The position numbers were made by a program, and so were the translations under genes. From JAWKZG01 sp041396125 (GTDB taxonomy: Bacteria > Pseudomonadota > Gammaproteobacteria > Competibacterales > Competibacteraceae), in the NCBI GenBank assembly GCA_041396125.1, contig JAWKZG010000001.1:558001-622000 (forward strand): DNA of 64,000 nucleotides. The letters run 5' to 3'. Under the pieces are notes generated by a model, which saw only the letters and a program-made list of their open reading frames with translations, had not been told where the DNA came from and did not search any database. Shown here one piece after another: positions 10,424-19,370 of this stretch. Within the stretch, counting starts at the first letter, position 1; every line of letters begins with the position of its first letter.

Positions 10424-11458
10424 GTGTCTAGCCACGTTGTTAGGCTGATTGTGCTATCGGGGCTGTTTTATCTTATCCACGCTACCGGTTACACTCAGGA
10501 CCACCAGGATCAACGTATTATCACGATTGCTACCGGCGGTACGACGGGGGCGTATTATCCGGTTGGCAGTGCAATATGTCAGTTGGTAAATGAACAGACG
10601 GCCCGGCACGGTTTGCGTTGTGCGGTTGCCAGCAGCGAAGGTTCGATTGCCAATTTACGCAGCCTGAGTCAGGGCGACGCCGATCTGGCGATGGTGCAGT
10701 CTGACTGGCAGTTCCATGCCTATCGCGGTACCAGCGTGTTCTCTGGTGAAGGGGACAATCCTGACCTGCGATTTTTATTGTCGCTGCACAGCGAACCCTT
10801 GACCATTGTGTCACGTACCGATGCGCATATCAGCAGTATTGCCGACTTGCGCGGGAAGCGGGTGAATATCGGCAATCCCGGTTCCGGCCAGCGGGCCACC
10901 ATGCAAGTGTTGTTGGTTGCGTTAGGCTGGACGCTGGATGACTTCGCCGTCACTCTGGAGTTGCCCGTCGGTCAGCAGGCCGGTGCCATGTGCGATGATG
11001 AGGTTGATGCCATTGTGTTTGTCGGTGGTCATCCGAACCGTTCTGTCCTGGAAGCTACAACACTGTGCGATGCGGTCATTGTGGCGGCAACAGGGCCGGC
11101 TGTTGACAAGCTGACGCTGTTTCAGCCGTATTATTCCTATGCGGTTATTCCGGGCGGCATGTATCGCAATAATCCAGCTGATATTCCGACTTTCGGGGTT
11201 ACTGCGACATTACTGACGAGTACAGATTTACCGGAGCAGATAGGGTATACGGTGGTGCAAAGTGTATTTGAGCATCTGGCGGCGTTTAAAACCATGCACC
11301 CCAGTCTGGCTACCTTGCAGCCCGCGCAAATGGTGCAGGTTGGCCGGACCGCGCCATTGCATCCTGGCGCGCTCCGGTATTATCGGGAAGCCGGCCTGCT
11401 GCCGGGCGATTCAGGTGCCGGACCTCTGGCTGAACCCGTAACCGGGCAGCCGGATTAG
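10424..11458 (+). CDS. TAXI-family TRAP solute-binding protein, orphan
   Basis: Periplasmic binding protein of the TAXI family. GTG 10424 is chosen because GAGGAG at 10412-10417 sits 6 nt upstream and it yields a clean signal peptide (VVRLIVLSGLFYLIHA); longer starts add a non-signal tail. The product is 344 residues. Family signatures are ATGGTTGAYYPVGSAICQLVN, ASSEGSIANL and RVNIGNPGSGQRATM. It is closely related in pattern to the TAXI protein at 14756-15718 but has no permease beside it in its own direction. It may share the fused permease at 11974-14574 or serve as a sensor. It converges on the uspA-like gene with 2 bp between the stops. Confidence 0.85.
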   Translation: MSSHVVRLIVLSGLFYLIHATGYTQDHQDQRIITIATGGTTGAYYPVGSAICQLVNEQTARHGLRCAVASSEGSIANLRSLSQGDADLAMVQSDWQFHAYRGTSVFSGEGDNPDLRFLLSLHSEPLTIVSRTDAHISSIADLRGKRVNIGNPGSGQRATMQVLLVALGWTLDDFAVTLELPVGQQAGAMCDDEVDAIVFVGGHPNRSVLEATTLCDAVIVAATGPAVDKLTLFQPYYSYAVIPGGMYRNNPADIPTFGVTATLLTSTDLPEQIGYTVVQSVFEHLAAFKTMHPSLATLQPAQMVQVGRTAPLHPGALRYYREAGLLPGDSGAGPLAEPVTGQPD

Positions 11459-11460
11459 CA

Positions 11461-11883
11461 TTAACACACCACGAGCACGGATCGATCCGAGTGACGTATG
11501 ACCCGTTCGGCATTGGGGCCGAACAGGAAGGTATTGTGGTGTGCACCGCTGCGCCCCATGACGATCAGGTCACAATTGACCTGATGGGCAGTATTGATGA
11601 TTTCTTCGTAGACCGTGCCGACAGCGACTATAGTCTGAACCTGTATGTCGCTGGGCACATGGGTTTGCACGAAAGTATGCAGTTCCTGATTAACCTTGGC
11701 ACGGGCTTTTTGCTCGAAATCGGCCGGGAAAAACGTTTCGACCATTGAGTTGAAAGCAGGTACAACCGTCATCACATGCAGGCGGGCCCCCAGCATTTTG
11801 GCAAGATCGATCGCCTGAGACAGCGGTTTTTTCCACGCATGCTCATCGCTCATATCGACTGGAATCAAGATATCGTTATACAT
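11461..11883 (-). CDS. Universal stress protein (UspA family)
   Basis: 140-residue single-domain cytoplasmic universal stress protein. The nucleotide-binding pattern near the C-terminus, GRSGAHHNTFLFGPNAERV, matches the ATP-binding subclass (G-x2-G-x9-G). It is the last gene of the unit TAXI SBP, fused TRAP permease, usp. Genes of this family are repeatedly found in TRAP operons, where they are thought to modulate transport in response to energy state. A 12-bp perfect hairpin separates it from the permease gene. Confidence 0.9.
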   Translation of the reverse strand: MYNDILIPVDMSDEHAWKKPLSQAIDLAKMLGARLHVMTVVPAFNSMVETFFPADFEQKARAKVNQELHTFVQTHVPSDIQVQTIVAVGTVYEEIINTAHQVNCDLIVMGRSGAHHNTFLFGPNAERVIRHSDRSVLVVC

Positions 11884-11916
11884 CGCTCATATCTCCTTGT
11901 CGGACTATTCGGTTTC

Positions 11917-11950
11917 AGGCGGTCGGTGGAAAATCCATCACCGACCGCCT
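11917..11950. repeat. 12-bp perfect inverted repeat between TRAP permease and usp
   Basis: AGGCGGTCGGTG at 11917-11928 pairs exactly with CACCGACCGCCT at 11939-11950 around a 10-nt loop. No T-run follows on the minus strand, so it is more likely an mRNA-processing or stabilising hairpin than a strong intrinsic terminator. Confidence 0.6.
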
Positions 11951-11973
11951 GCAGGCGCTGTTTCTGAAAAGAT

Positions 11974-14574
11974 CTATGCGCTGCTACTATCACGCCGGCG
12001 GCGCTGCAGCATGATAATCAGCCACAGCACGAGCAATGCCGGGATAAACATCAGTTCCTTCCAAGGCGGATTGCTGGGTACCAATACCCCGGTGATCACC
12101 TGATCCCAGTCCAGACCAGCGGCTGCAGCGGGGCTGCCAGCGACGGCATTATCGACGATGATCTGGCCATCATTTTCAATCACTTCCAGACCCGCGGCCT
12201 CAATCCGCTCCGCTCCGGTCGCACCGTCACCCAGGGGTAAAACAGCGACAAAGCTGCGTGGATCACCAATATCATCGACCCCCGAGATATGCAGGCGCAG
12301 CTCGGCACCGGGCGGCAGTTCGCTGGCAACCTGTTCTAATTGCGCGGGTTCGGTTTCGTTATAGGGCGGGTAAATCATGTCCATCCAGAAGCCGGGCCGA
12401 AACAGCGTGAAGGCTACCAGCAACAGCAGAGCCGATTCATAAAACCGGTTTTTGGTCAGAAAATACCCTTGCGTTGCGGCAGCGAATAACAGCATTGCGA
12501 CGGTGGCGATGATAAAAATGAAAATCCCGTGCAACCAGTCAACATTGATCAGCAGTAAATCGGTGTTGAAGATGAACAGGAAGGGCAGTGCAGCCGTGCG
12601 CAGACTGTAGAAAAACGCCACGAAGCCGGTTCGGATCGGGTCACCGCCCGAGACCGCTGCAGCAGCAAATGAGGCCAATCCAACCGGGGGTGTAACGTCC
12701 GCCATGATGCCGAAATAGAACACAAACAAATGCACCGCAATCAGGGGCACAATCAGGCCGTTTTCGGTGCCGAGCTGGACAATAACCGGAGCCAGCAATG
12801 CGGATACCACGATGTAGTTTGCGGTGGTAGGCAGCCCCATGCCGAGAATCAGACTCAGGATGGCGGTTAGAAATAGAATCAGCATCAGATTACCGAAGGA
12901 CAGGATCTCGACCAGATCGGCCAGCACTGCACCCACGCCGGTTTGTGAGACCGCCCCGACAATAATGCCGGCAGTTGCCGTGGCGATACCAATACCAATC
13001 ATATTACGCGCGCCTGCGATCAAGCCCTCGATCAGTTCCTTGCAGCCCAAACTGATAGCGCTGCCGATATGGCCGGTACCGCGAAAGATGGCCATTAAGG
13101 GCCGTTGCGTGACCAGTATGCTCATCATGAGTACTGAGGCCCAGAAGGCGGATAAACCCGGTGACAGACGCTCTATCATCAGGCACCAGATCAGCACGAT
13201 AACCGGCAAAATATAATGCAGGCCGGATTTAATCGTCGGACCCGGTACCGGCAATTTGACAATGGGCGAGTTCGGGTCGTCCAGTTCCAGCTCGGGATAG
13301 CGCGAACCAAATATCAGCAAAGCAAGATAAATCACACCAATGCCGCATGCGACAATCCAGGAGGCCGCATCACCGAACACCGGGCGTAGCCAGCCAATGC
13401 CGTAATAAACCGCGAAGGCAACACCGGTGAGCAGGAGAAAACCGAATAAAAAGCCGAGTATCCGCTGCACCCAGGGCTTAGGCTCGACCGCGCGCGGCAG
13501 CCCCTGCATATTGGCTTTCATGGCTTCCAGGTGCACGATGTAAACCAGCGCGATATACGAAATAAGAGCGGGTAAAAACGCGTGTTTTACCACCTCGAAA
13601 TAGGAAATGCCGACATATTCCACCATCAGGAATGCTGCCGCCCCCATGACCGGTGGCATGATCTGGCCGTTGACGGACGAGGCGACTTCCACTGCGCCGG
13701 CTTTCTCTGCACTGAATCCGACCCGTTTCATCAGCGGAATCGTGAATGTCCCGGTTGTTACGACATTAGCGATGCTGGAGCCGGAAATCAGGCCGGTCAT
13801 GCCGGACGAAACCACGGCAGCTTTAGCGGGGCCGCCGCGCATATGACCCATCAGGGAAAAGGCGACCTGGATGAAATAATTGCCCGCACCAGCTCTATCC
13901 AGCAGGGCACCGAATAATACAAACAGGAATACAAAACTGGTGGAAACCCCCAGGGCAATCCCGAAGACCCCTTCGGTGGTGATCCATTGATGGTTGACCA
14001 CGGAGTTTAGACTTTCGCCTTTATGAGCGATGAGACTGGGCATGTGAGGGCCAAGAAATGTATAGAGCAGGAAGATACTGGCCACTATCATCAGCGGCGG
14101 GCCCAGGGCGCGGCGGGTTGCTTCCAGCAATAAGACCATACCGATACAGGCTACGACGACGTCCTGGGTAATCGGAGCACCGGGACGACCTGACAGGGAC
14201 TGGTAAAAGATAAACAGATAGGCGGCGCAGAACGCGCCCACGATAGCCAGGATCCAGTCCTGGATCGGAATGCGATCGCGTGGTGAGCGTTTGAACGCCG
14301 GGTAAGCCAGATAAGCCAGAAAGATCGCGAATGCCAGGTGGATTGAGCGGGCTTCGGTATCATTGAAGACGCCGAAACTGCCAATGACCGGCCAGTCGAT
14401 AAACGGTAATGGTGAGGCAATCCACAGCTGAAATAGTGACCAGATCGCGGCGACCCAGAGGATTAATTTTTCTGCAAAGCCGCCAGGTGCGCGAGCGCCG
14501 GTATCAGATGATGCAACTAAATCTTGTAATGCGTCATCGGACATCGGTTTCGTATCAGGATGGTTATCGCTCAT
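11974..14574 (-). CDS. Fused TRAP transporter permease (4TM/12TM) with DUF3394-like C-terminus
   Basis: 866-residue inner-membrane protein combining the small (4TM) and large (12TM) TRAP subunits in one chain, as is usual for TAXI-type systems. Visible parts are an N-terminal helical bundle (residues about 30-170), the large permease segment with SGMTGLISGSSIANVVTTGT and PPVMGAAAFLMVEY (about 170-650), and a C-terminal DUF3394-like region (about 690-850) with a soluble PDZ-like loop before a last helix and basic end QRRRRDSS. It follows the TAXI SBP gene in the same direction, separated by a terminator, and precedes a usp gene. Ion-driven import of a dicarboxylate or amino acid is likely; the substrate is unknown. 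Confidence 0.92.
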   Translation of the reverse strand: MSDNHPDTKPMSDDALQDLVASSDTGARAPGGFAEKLILWVAAIWSLFQLWIASPLPFIDWPVIGSFGVFNDTEARSIHLAFAIFLAYLAYPAFKRSPRDRIPIQDWILAIVGAFCAAYLFIFYQSLSGRPGAPITQDVVVACIGMVLLLEATRRALGPPLMIVASIFLLYTFLGPHMPSLIAHKGESLNSVVNHQWITTEGVFGIALGVSTSFVFLFVLFGALLDRAGAGNYFIQVAFSLMGHMRGGPAKAAVVSSGMTGLISGSSIANVVTTGTFTIPLMKRVGFSAEKAGAVEVASSVNGQIMPPVMGAAAFLMVEYVGISYFEVVKHAFLPALISYIALVYIVHLEAMKANMQGLPRAVEPKPWVQRILGFLFGFLLLTGVAFAVYYGIGWLRPVFGDAASWIVACGIGVIYLALLIFGSRYPELELDDPNSPIVKLPVPGPTIKSGLHYILPVIVLIWCLMIERLSPGLSAFWASVLMMSILVTQRPLMAIFRGTGHIGSAISLGCKELIEGLIAGARNMIGIGIATATAGIIVGAVSQTGVGAVLADLVEILSFGNLMLILFLTAILSLILGMGLPTTANYIVVSALLAPVIVQLGTENGLIVPLIAVHLFVFYFGIMADVTPPVGLASFAAAAVSGGDPIRTGFVAFFYSLRTAALPFLFIFNTDLLLINVDWLHGIFIFIIATVAMLLFAAATQGYFLTKNRFYESALLLLVAFTLFRPGFWMDMIYPPYNETEPAQLEQVASELPPGAELRLHISGVDDIGDPRSFVAVLPLGDGATGAERIEAAGLEVIENDGQIIVDNAVAGSPAAAAGLDWDQVITGVLVPSNPPWKELMFIPALLVLWLIIMLQRRRRDSSSA

Positions 14575-14705
14575 ACAAGTCCCCCTGTGAATGGATTAGA
14601 AGGCATGGTTATCTCAGCAGGCGACAGTGGGAGAAAAAGAGCTGGAATCGCGCCGAGAATTAACCTGAATGCAGTAATAAAACAAGATTAGAGCCTGTAC
14701 TGATG

Positions 14706-14732
14706 CCAAAAAGGGGCCGTATGGCCCCTTCT
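14706..14732 (-). terminator. Intrinsic terminator after the TAXI SBP gene
   Basis: AAGGGGCC at 14711-14718 and GGCCCCTT at 14723-14730 form an 8-bp stem with a 4-nt loop. On the minus strand it is followed by a run of five T (14712 to 14708). It lies between the SBP gene and the permease gene, so it should cap most transcripts after the SBP and make SBP mRNA more abundant than permease mRNA. Confidence 0.85.
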
Positions 14733-14755
14733 TCGCTAACGATGTGAGCCGGTGC

Positions 14756-15718
14756 TCACATCCAGCCCTTTTCCTTGTAATACTTGACTGCGCCATCGTG
14801 CAACGGTGCGGACAGACCGTTTTTGATCATGCCTTCTTCGGACAGATTGGCAAATGCCGGATGCAGTTTTTTGAAGCGGTCAAAATTGTCGAAGACGGCT
14901 TTGACAACTTGATAAATTATTTCTTCATCCACGCTGTCGGAGGATACAAAAGTTGCGCCTACGCCGAAGGTTTCGGTGTCGGCATCAGAACCTGTGTACA
15001 TACCACCGGGAATGGTTGCTTTGGCGTAGTACGAGTTCTCAGACACCAGTTTGTCGATATCGTCGCCGGTTACCGGCACCAGCACGGTTTCGCAGGAGGC
15101 GGAGGCTTCTTGCAGTGAACCGCTGGGGTGGCCTACTGTGAAGATAATGGCATCGATTTTGTTATCGCACAGTGCTTGTGCCTGCTCGGCGGATTTCAGC
15201 TCAGAGGCTAGTTGAAAATCATCGTTGGTCCAGCCTTTAAGGCCCATGACGACTTCCATGGTGGCGCGCTGACCGGAACCGGGGTTACCGATATTCACAC
15301 GCTTGCCTTTCAGGTCATCGAAGCTTGCGATGTTGGCGTCAGCCCGTGCTACCACAGTAAAAGGTTCGGGATGCACCGAGAATACTGCGCGCAGATCCGG
15401 GAATGGGCCGCTTTCTTCAAACGGGCCTTTACCGTTATAAGCATTGTACTGCTGGTCAGACTGGGCGACCCCCATGGTCTGCTCGCCAGCTTTAATGGCA
15501 TTCAGGTTGGCCACTGAGCCACCGGTTGAGGGCGCGGTGCACTTGATATCATGGCTTTTGGTGCCGCGATTGACCAGTTTGCAGATCGACTGCCCGACCA
15601 CGTAATACACGCCGGTCTGGCCGCCAGTGCCGATAGTGATGTACTTGTCTTCGGCCATTGCTCCGGTGCTGACTAGAGCGACCATAGCGCTAGCGGCTAA
15701 TAGCTTGATCTGTTTCAT
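14756..15718 (-). CDS. TAXI-family TRAP solute-binding protein
   Basis: 320-residue periplasmic binding protein with a textbook signal peptide (MKQIKLLAASAMVALVSTGA, cut near AMA-ED). Conserved TAXI stretches are GTGGQTGVYYVVGQSICKLVN, APSTGGSVANLNAI and RVNIGNPGSGQRATMEV. It is the first gene of the TRAP unit with the fused permease and usp. AGGAG lies just upstream of its ATG (minus strand, 15723-15727). It resembles the orphan TAXI protein at 10424, so the locus carries two related binding proteins with one permease. Confidence 0.93.
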   Translation of the reverse strand: MKQIKLLAASAMVALVSTGAMAEDKYITIGTGGQTGVYYVVGQSICKLVNRGTKSHDIKCTAPSTGGSVANLNAIKAGEQTMGVAQSDQQYNAYNGKGPFEESGPFPDLRAVFSVHPEPFTVVARADANIASFDDLKGKRVNIGNPGSGQRATMEVVMGLKGWTNDDFQLASELKSAEQAQALCDNKIDAIIFTVGHPSGSLQEASASCETVLVPVTGDDIDKLVSENSYYAKATIPGGMYTGSDADTETFGVGATFVSSDSVDEEIIYQVVKAVFDNFDRFKKLHPAFANLSEEGMIKNGLSAPLHDGAVKYYKEKGWM

Positions 15719-15854
15719 GTAGTACTCCTCTTAATTAGTGCGGTAAAACAATAACATTGTTTAAAAATTTAAACAAACCGACTCAATAGTATAGCTATCC
15801 TTCTCCTGGGCGTCAGGCATTAAACTGTTAAACTCTATGAACTTGCGCCAAAAA

Positions 15855-17549
15855 TTACTGATAGTAAAACAGCAGGCAGCTGGCTAATAAAATGGCGACC
15901 CATAATACCATACTGCCTGTTGGCCACGTCCGGGCAAACCGTCCTTCCGGGCCGTGATGCCTGTAAAGCTCATCGATGAATGCCGCAATCCGGCGTTGGC
16001 GACGGGCACTCAGACGTGGCTGATAATAGCTGCCAATGGCTATGATCCGCTGTATGCCGGCGGGCAATAATTTGCGGTAAAACCAGTCAGAATCAATATT
16101 GACCGATCGTAACTCGGGCGGATACAGCCCTGTACGCATCAGGATAGTAAATGCCAATGCTGAAAACATCAGCAATTGCAACTGGGTGATGACGTGGGCC
16201 GTGGTGTAAGGCGCATAATCCACCTCGTAAGGCAGCAGCGCGTATAATGCGCTGGGTACCATGCCAATGAACAGACAGAGAAAAGCCGTCAGACCCATTG
16301 CAATAAGCATATTGCGCGGAGCCTCCTGACAACGTATGCCACTGTCATGGGCGAAAAAAGCAAAATACGGAATTTTTATGCCGGAGTGATGAAAGACCCC
16401 CGCCGAGGCAAACAGCAGAACAAGCCACACAAACCAGTGATGTTCTACGGCAACAGCGGTCAGGATCAAGGATTTGGACACAAAACCGCTGAACAAGGGA
16501 AACGCCGAGATGGATGCGGCACCTATGATGCAAAATCCGGTTGTCCACGGCATGGATTTATACAGACCGCCTAACTCGGAACCCTTCACAGTACCAGCTC
16601 GCAGCAGCACCGCTCCCATGCTCATGAACAATAGCGCTTTGTACAAGATATGACAGAAGGCATGTGCCGCCGTGCCATTCAGAGCCAGTTCGGTGCCAAT
16701 GCCAATACCGACTACCATAAAACCGAGCTGGTTGTTCAGACTGTAGGCCAATACCCGGCGCAGATCGTTTTCGATAACAGCATAAAAAATCGGGAAAGCT
16801 GTCATTGTGGCACCGATATAAATCAGCAATTCCGTACCGGCAAAGCCCCGCGCCAGCGCATAAACCGCCAGCTTGGTGGTAAATGCGGACAAAATCACCG
16901 TACCGGTAACGGTGGCCTCGGGATAAGCATCTTGCAGCCAGTTATGCAGCAGAGGAAATGCGCATTTAATGCCAAAAGCAATAAAAATCAGCCAGCCGCC
17001 CGGGGCCTCCAGACCAATATGATTAAAGGCCAAAGAGTGAGTGGCGCTGACGTGCAGTACAACGCCCGCCAGTAAAATCACGCCGGAGCCGATCTGGATA
17101 ATCAAATAACGCATGCCAACCCGAAAGGCGTGTTGTGTACGCCGCGCCCAGATCAGAAATACCGAAGCGATAGCCGTCAGTTCCCAATAAACAAATAAGG
17201 TCAGCAAATCGCCTGCCAGCGCTGCACCAATGGCGGCCCCGGAATAAACAAGAGCCGCTACATGCTGTATCGTGTCTTTCACATGCAAGGCATACAGCAC
17301 ACCCAAAAAAGCAGCGATGAAAAAGATCAGTGTAAAAATAAAACTGAGCTGATCCAGCCGCAAGGTGACCAGTTGAAAATCAAAGATCTGAATAAGCCCC
17401 ATCTCACCATAGGGCAATCCCCACAATTGCATAATGCCGAGCAATGGCAGTGCCAGCATAAATGCCTTGCGCAGAGTGCCATACAGCAGCGGCACCAACA
17501 GACCGCCAACGATCAGGATAAAGGCGGGATTCAGTCCATCAATGATCAT
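15855..17549 (-). CDS. Mrp-like antiporter large subunit 3 (MrpA/D, NuoL-type)
   Basis: 564-residue polytopic protein of the proton-translocating NuoL/M/N–MrpA/D superfamily. The core channel region carries KCAFPLLHNWLQDAYPEAT followed by a lysine-containing helix (FTTKLAVYAL) and the ERR-type VIENDLRRVLAYS segment. It is last in the ten-gene operon and overlaps the preceding 103-residue gene by 11 nt. It lacks the C-terminal MbhD/MbhE-like domains of classical MrpA; related domains are encoded separately at 21.2-22.2 kb. The role is cation/proton exchange in the inner membrane as part of the complex. Which of the three large subunits carries sodium and which protons cannot be told here. Confidence 0.85.
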   Translation of the reverse strand: MIIDGLNPAFILIVGGLLVPLLYGTLRKAFMLALPLLGIMQLWGLPYGEMGLIQIFDFQLVTLRLDQLSFIFTLIFFIAAFLGVLYALHVKDTIQHVAALVYSGAAIGAALAGDLLTLFVYWELTAIASVFLIWARRTQHAFRVGMRYLIIQIGSGVILLAGVVLHVSATHSLAFNHIGLEAPGGWLIFIAFGIKCAFPLLHNWLQDAYPEATVTGTVILSAFTTKLAVYALARGFAGTELLIYIGATMTAFPIFYAVIENDLRRVLAYSLNNQLGFMVVGIGIGTELALNGTAAHAFCHILYKALLFMSMGAVLLRAGTVKGSELGGLYKSMPWTTGFCIIGAASISAFPLFSGFVSKSLILTAVAVEHHWFVWLVLLFASAGVFHHSGIKIPYFAFFAHDSGIRCQEAPRNMLIAMGLTAFLCLFIGMVPSALYALLPYEVDYAPYTTAHVITQLQLLMFSALAFTILMRTGLYPPELRSVNIDSDWFYRKLLPAGIQRIIAIGSYYQPRLSARRQRRIAAFIDELYRHHGPEGRFARTWPTGSMVLWVAILLASCLLFYYQ

Positions 17550-17850
17550 AGTAATCTTCGTTCCGTTTGAGGAAAATGCGCATCCATTTGGCGATCAACA
17601 CCAGTGCGACACACATGAAGAAACCGTACCCGGCATAAAAACCAAACCAATTCTCAAACGCAAAATGTGCGTGCTTGTGATAGAACAAATCCAGCAGTAC
17701 CAAAAAGGCGCAGATCGCGTATAAAGCGTGGACAATTTTCTCCACATTGCGGGGCTGATCCAACCAGTAACTCGTGTCTGCAGTCTTCGGGGGGACTTTC
17801 GGCGGAGATACAGGTGGTTGTGAATTGGGGGCATTGGTAGATGCCGTCAT
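17539..17850 (-). CDS. Small two-helix membrane protein of the Mrp-like operon
   Basis: 103-residue protein with a Pro-rich, cytosol-like N-terminus (about residues 1-30) and two predicted helices (about 40-60 and 68-88), ending in a charged tail. It starts at ATG 17850, overlapping the upstream antiporter gene by 4 nt, and overlaps the downstream one by 11 nt, so it is tightly coupled to the complex. It matches none of the canonical Mrp A-G subunits. I recognise the position (between large subunits 2 and 3) but not a function; a structural or assembly subunit is the simplest guess. Confidence 0.8.
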   Translation of the reverse strand: MTASTNAPNSQPPVSPPKVPPKTADTSYWLDQPRNVEKIVHALYAICAFLVLLDLFYHKHAHFAFENWFGFYAGYGFFMCVALVLIAKWMRIFLKRNEDYYDH

Positions 17851-19370
17851 GGGGTCACCTCGCTGGCAGTAGAGGTCGGTGGTGTTTCTACAATAGGCTG
17901 TAATAAGTCGTACAGAGAATCCGCAAAGAAAAATAGCAGAATGCATCCTATCGCGGTGATGCTGAGTGGAATCACACAGGTCAAAGGCGCTTCCCGGATG
18001 GTGCTGCGCCGTATCCCGCTGGTTTCTTCGTCCTGGCTGGCGTAATTGGGACCGGGCAGGAAAAAACCGCGTGCCACGATAGGCAACAGGTACGCCACAT
18101 TCAGCAGCGAACTCAGCATCAGCACGCCGATCATGATCAATTGTCCGGCATCTGCCGCACCAACCATTAAATACCATTTGCTCCAGGAACCTCCAAGCGG
18201 TGGCAGGCCAATGATGCTGAGCGAGCCAATCAGAAAAGCACCGTAGGTGAACGGCATGGCCCGACCCAGACCATCCATCTGGCTGATCTCGGTTTTGTGA
18301 GTAGCGGTGTAGATTGCGCCGGCACAGAAAAACAGTGTAATTTTGCCGACTGCGTGCATCGCGATCTGCAAAGCGCCGCCCATCACACCCATAGTGGTTG
18401 CCAGCATGGCACCCAGTACCACATACGACAATTGACTGACGGTGGAATACGCCAGCCGGGCTTTGAGGTTATCTTTGCTGAGGGCGATCAGCGAGGCCAG
18501 GGTCAGGGTGATGGCCGCCACCCAGACCAGCCATTCCGAAGCCCCGGTGCTGCTAAGCAGATCGATCCCGAAGATATACACAGTAACCTTGACCACAGTG
18601 AACACACCGGCTTTGACTACCGCCACTGCGTGCAATAAAGCACTGACCGGTGTCGGGGCAACCATTGCTGCCGGCAGCCAGCGGTGAAACGGCATCAGCG
18701 CTGCCTTGCCGATGCCGAACATATATAGTCCCAGCAGTATCGGTAACAACAGCCCTTCGATCTTGCCGGTCAGAATGCCGCCGGCGGTGAAATCCAGCGT
18801 GCCGGCCAGATACCAGGTCCAGATAACAGCAAGCAATAAAAAGCCAATCGAGGTGCCGAGCAGAATACCCAGGTATACACGTCCCGATCGCATCGCATCC
18901 GCATTACCTTTATGGGTGACCAGGGGGTAGGTCGACAGTGTCAGCACTTCATAGAAAATGAACAGCGTCAGCATATTGCCTGCAAAGGCAATACCCATGG
19001 CGCTGGCAATAGCGATAGCAAAACAGATATAAAACCGGGTCTGGTTTTTCTCCTGATTGCCACGCATGTAACCGATCGAATACACCGAATTCAAGGGCCA
19101 GAGCCCTGCCGCAACAATAGCGAACAGCATGCCTAGCGGTTCAATGGTAAAGCTCAGGTTTAAGCCGGGTGCGATCTCCAGCAGTGTCAGGCTGGGGCGC
19201 TCACCCGATGCCACTGCCGGCAGCAGAGTCAGTACGCTGATCAGCAGCATGAGCGCTGTCGCCAGTGTAATGCTTTCGCGCAGATTCGGATCACGGCCGG
19301 TTATCCAGATGCCAAGCGCACCGACATAAGGTAGAAATAAAGCGAGCAGAATCGCGTTGTCAGGATTCAT
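17847..19370 (-). CDS. Mrp-like antiporter large subunit 2 (complex I subunit 5-like)
   Basis: 507-residue membrane protein of the NuoL/MrpD type. The channel core reads KAALMPFHRWLPAAMVAPTP, then SALLHAVAVVKAGVF, typical of complex I antiporter-like subunits. It overlaps its neighbours by 4 nt on both sides, indicating translational coupling. It is the second of three paralogous large subunits; canonical Mrp operons have only two (A and D). Confidence 0.88.
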   Translation of the reverse strand: MNPDNAILLALFLPYVGALGIWITGRDPNLRESITLATALMLLISVLTLLPAVASGERPSLTLLEIAPGLNLSFTIEPLGMLFAIVAAGLWPLNSVYSIGYMRGNQEKNQTRFYICFAIAIASAMGIAFAGNMLTLFIFYEVLTLSTYPLVTHKGNADAMRSGRVYLGILLGTSIGFLLLAVIWTWYLAGTLDFTAGGILTGKIEGLLLPILLGLYMFGIGKAALMPFHRWLPAAMVAPTPVSALLHAVAVVKAGVFTVVKVTVYIFGIDLLSSTGASEWLVWVAAITLTLASLIALSKDNLKARLAYSTVSQLSYVVLGAMLATTMGVMGGALQIAMHAVGKITLFFCAGAIYTATHKTEISQMDGLGRAMPFTYGAFLIGSLSIIGLPPLGGSWSKWYLMVGAADAGQLIMIGVLMLSSLLNVAYLLPIVARGFFLPGPNYASQDEETSGIRRSTIREAPLTCVIPLSITAIGCILLFFFADSLYDLLQPIVETPPTSTASEVTP

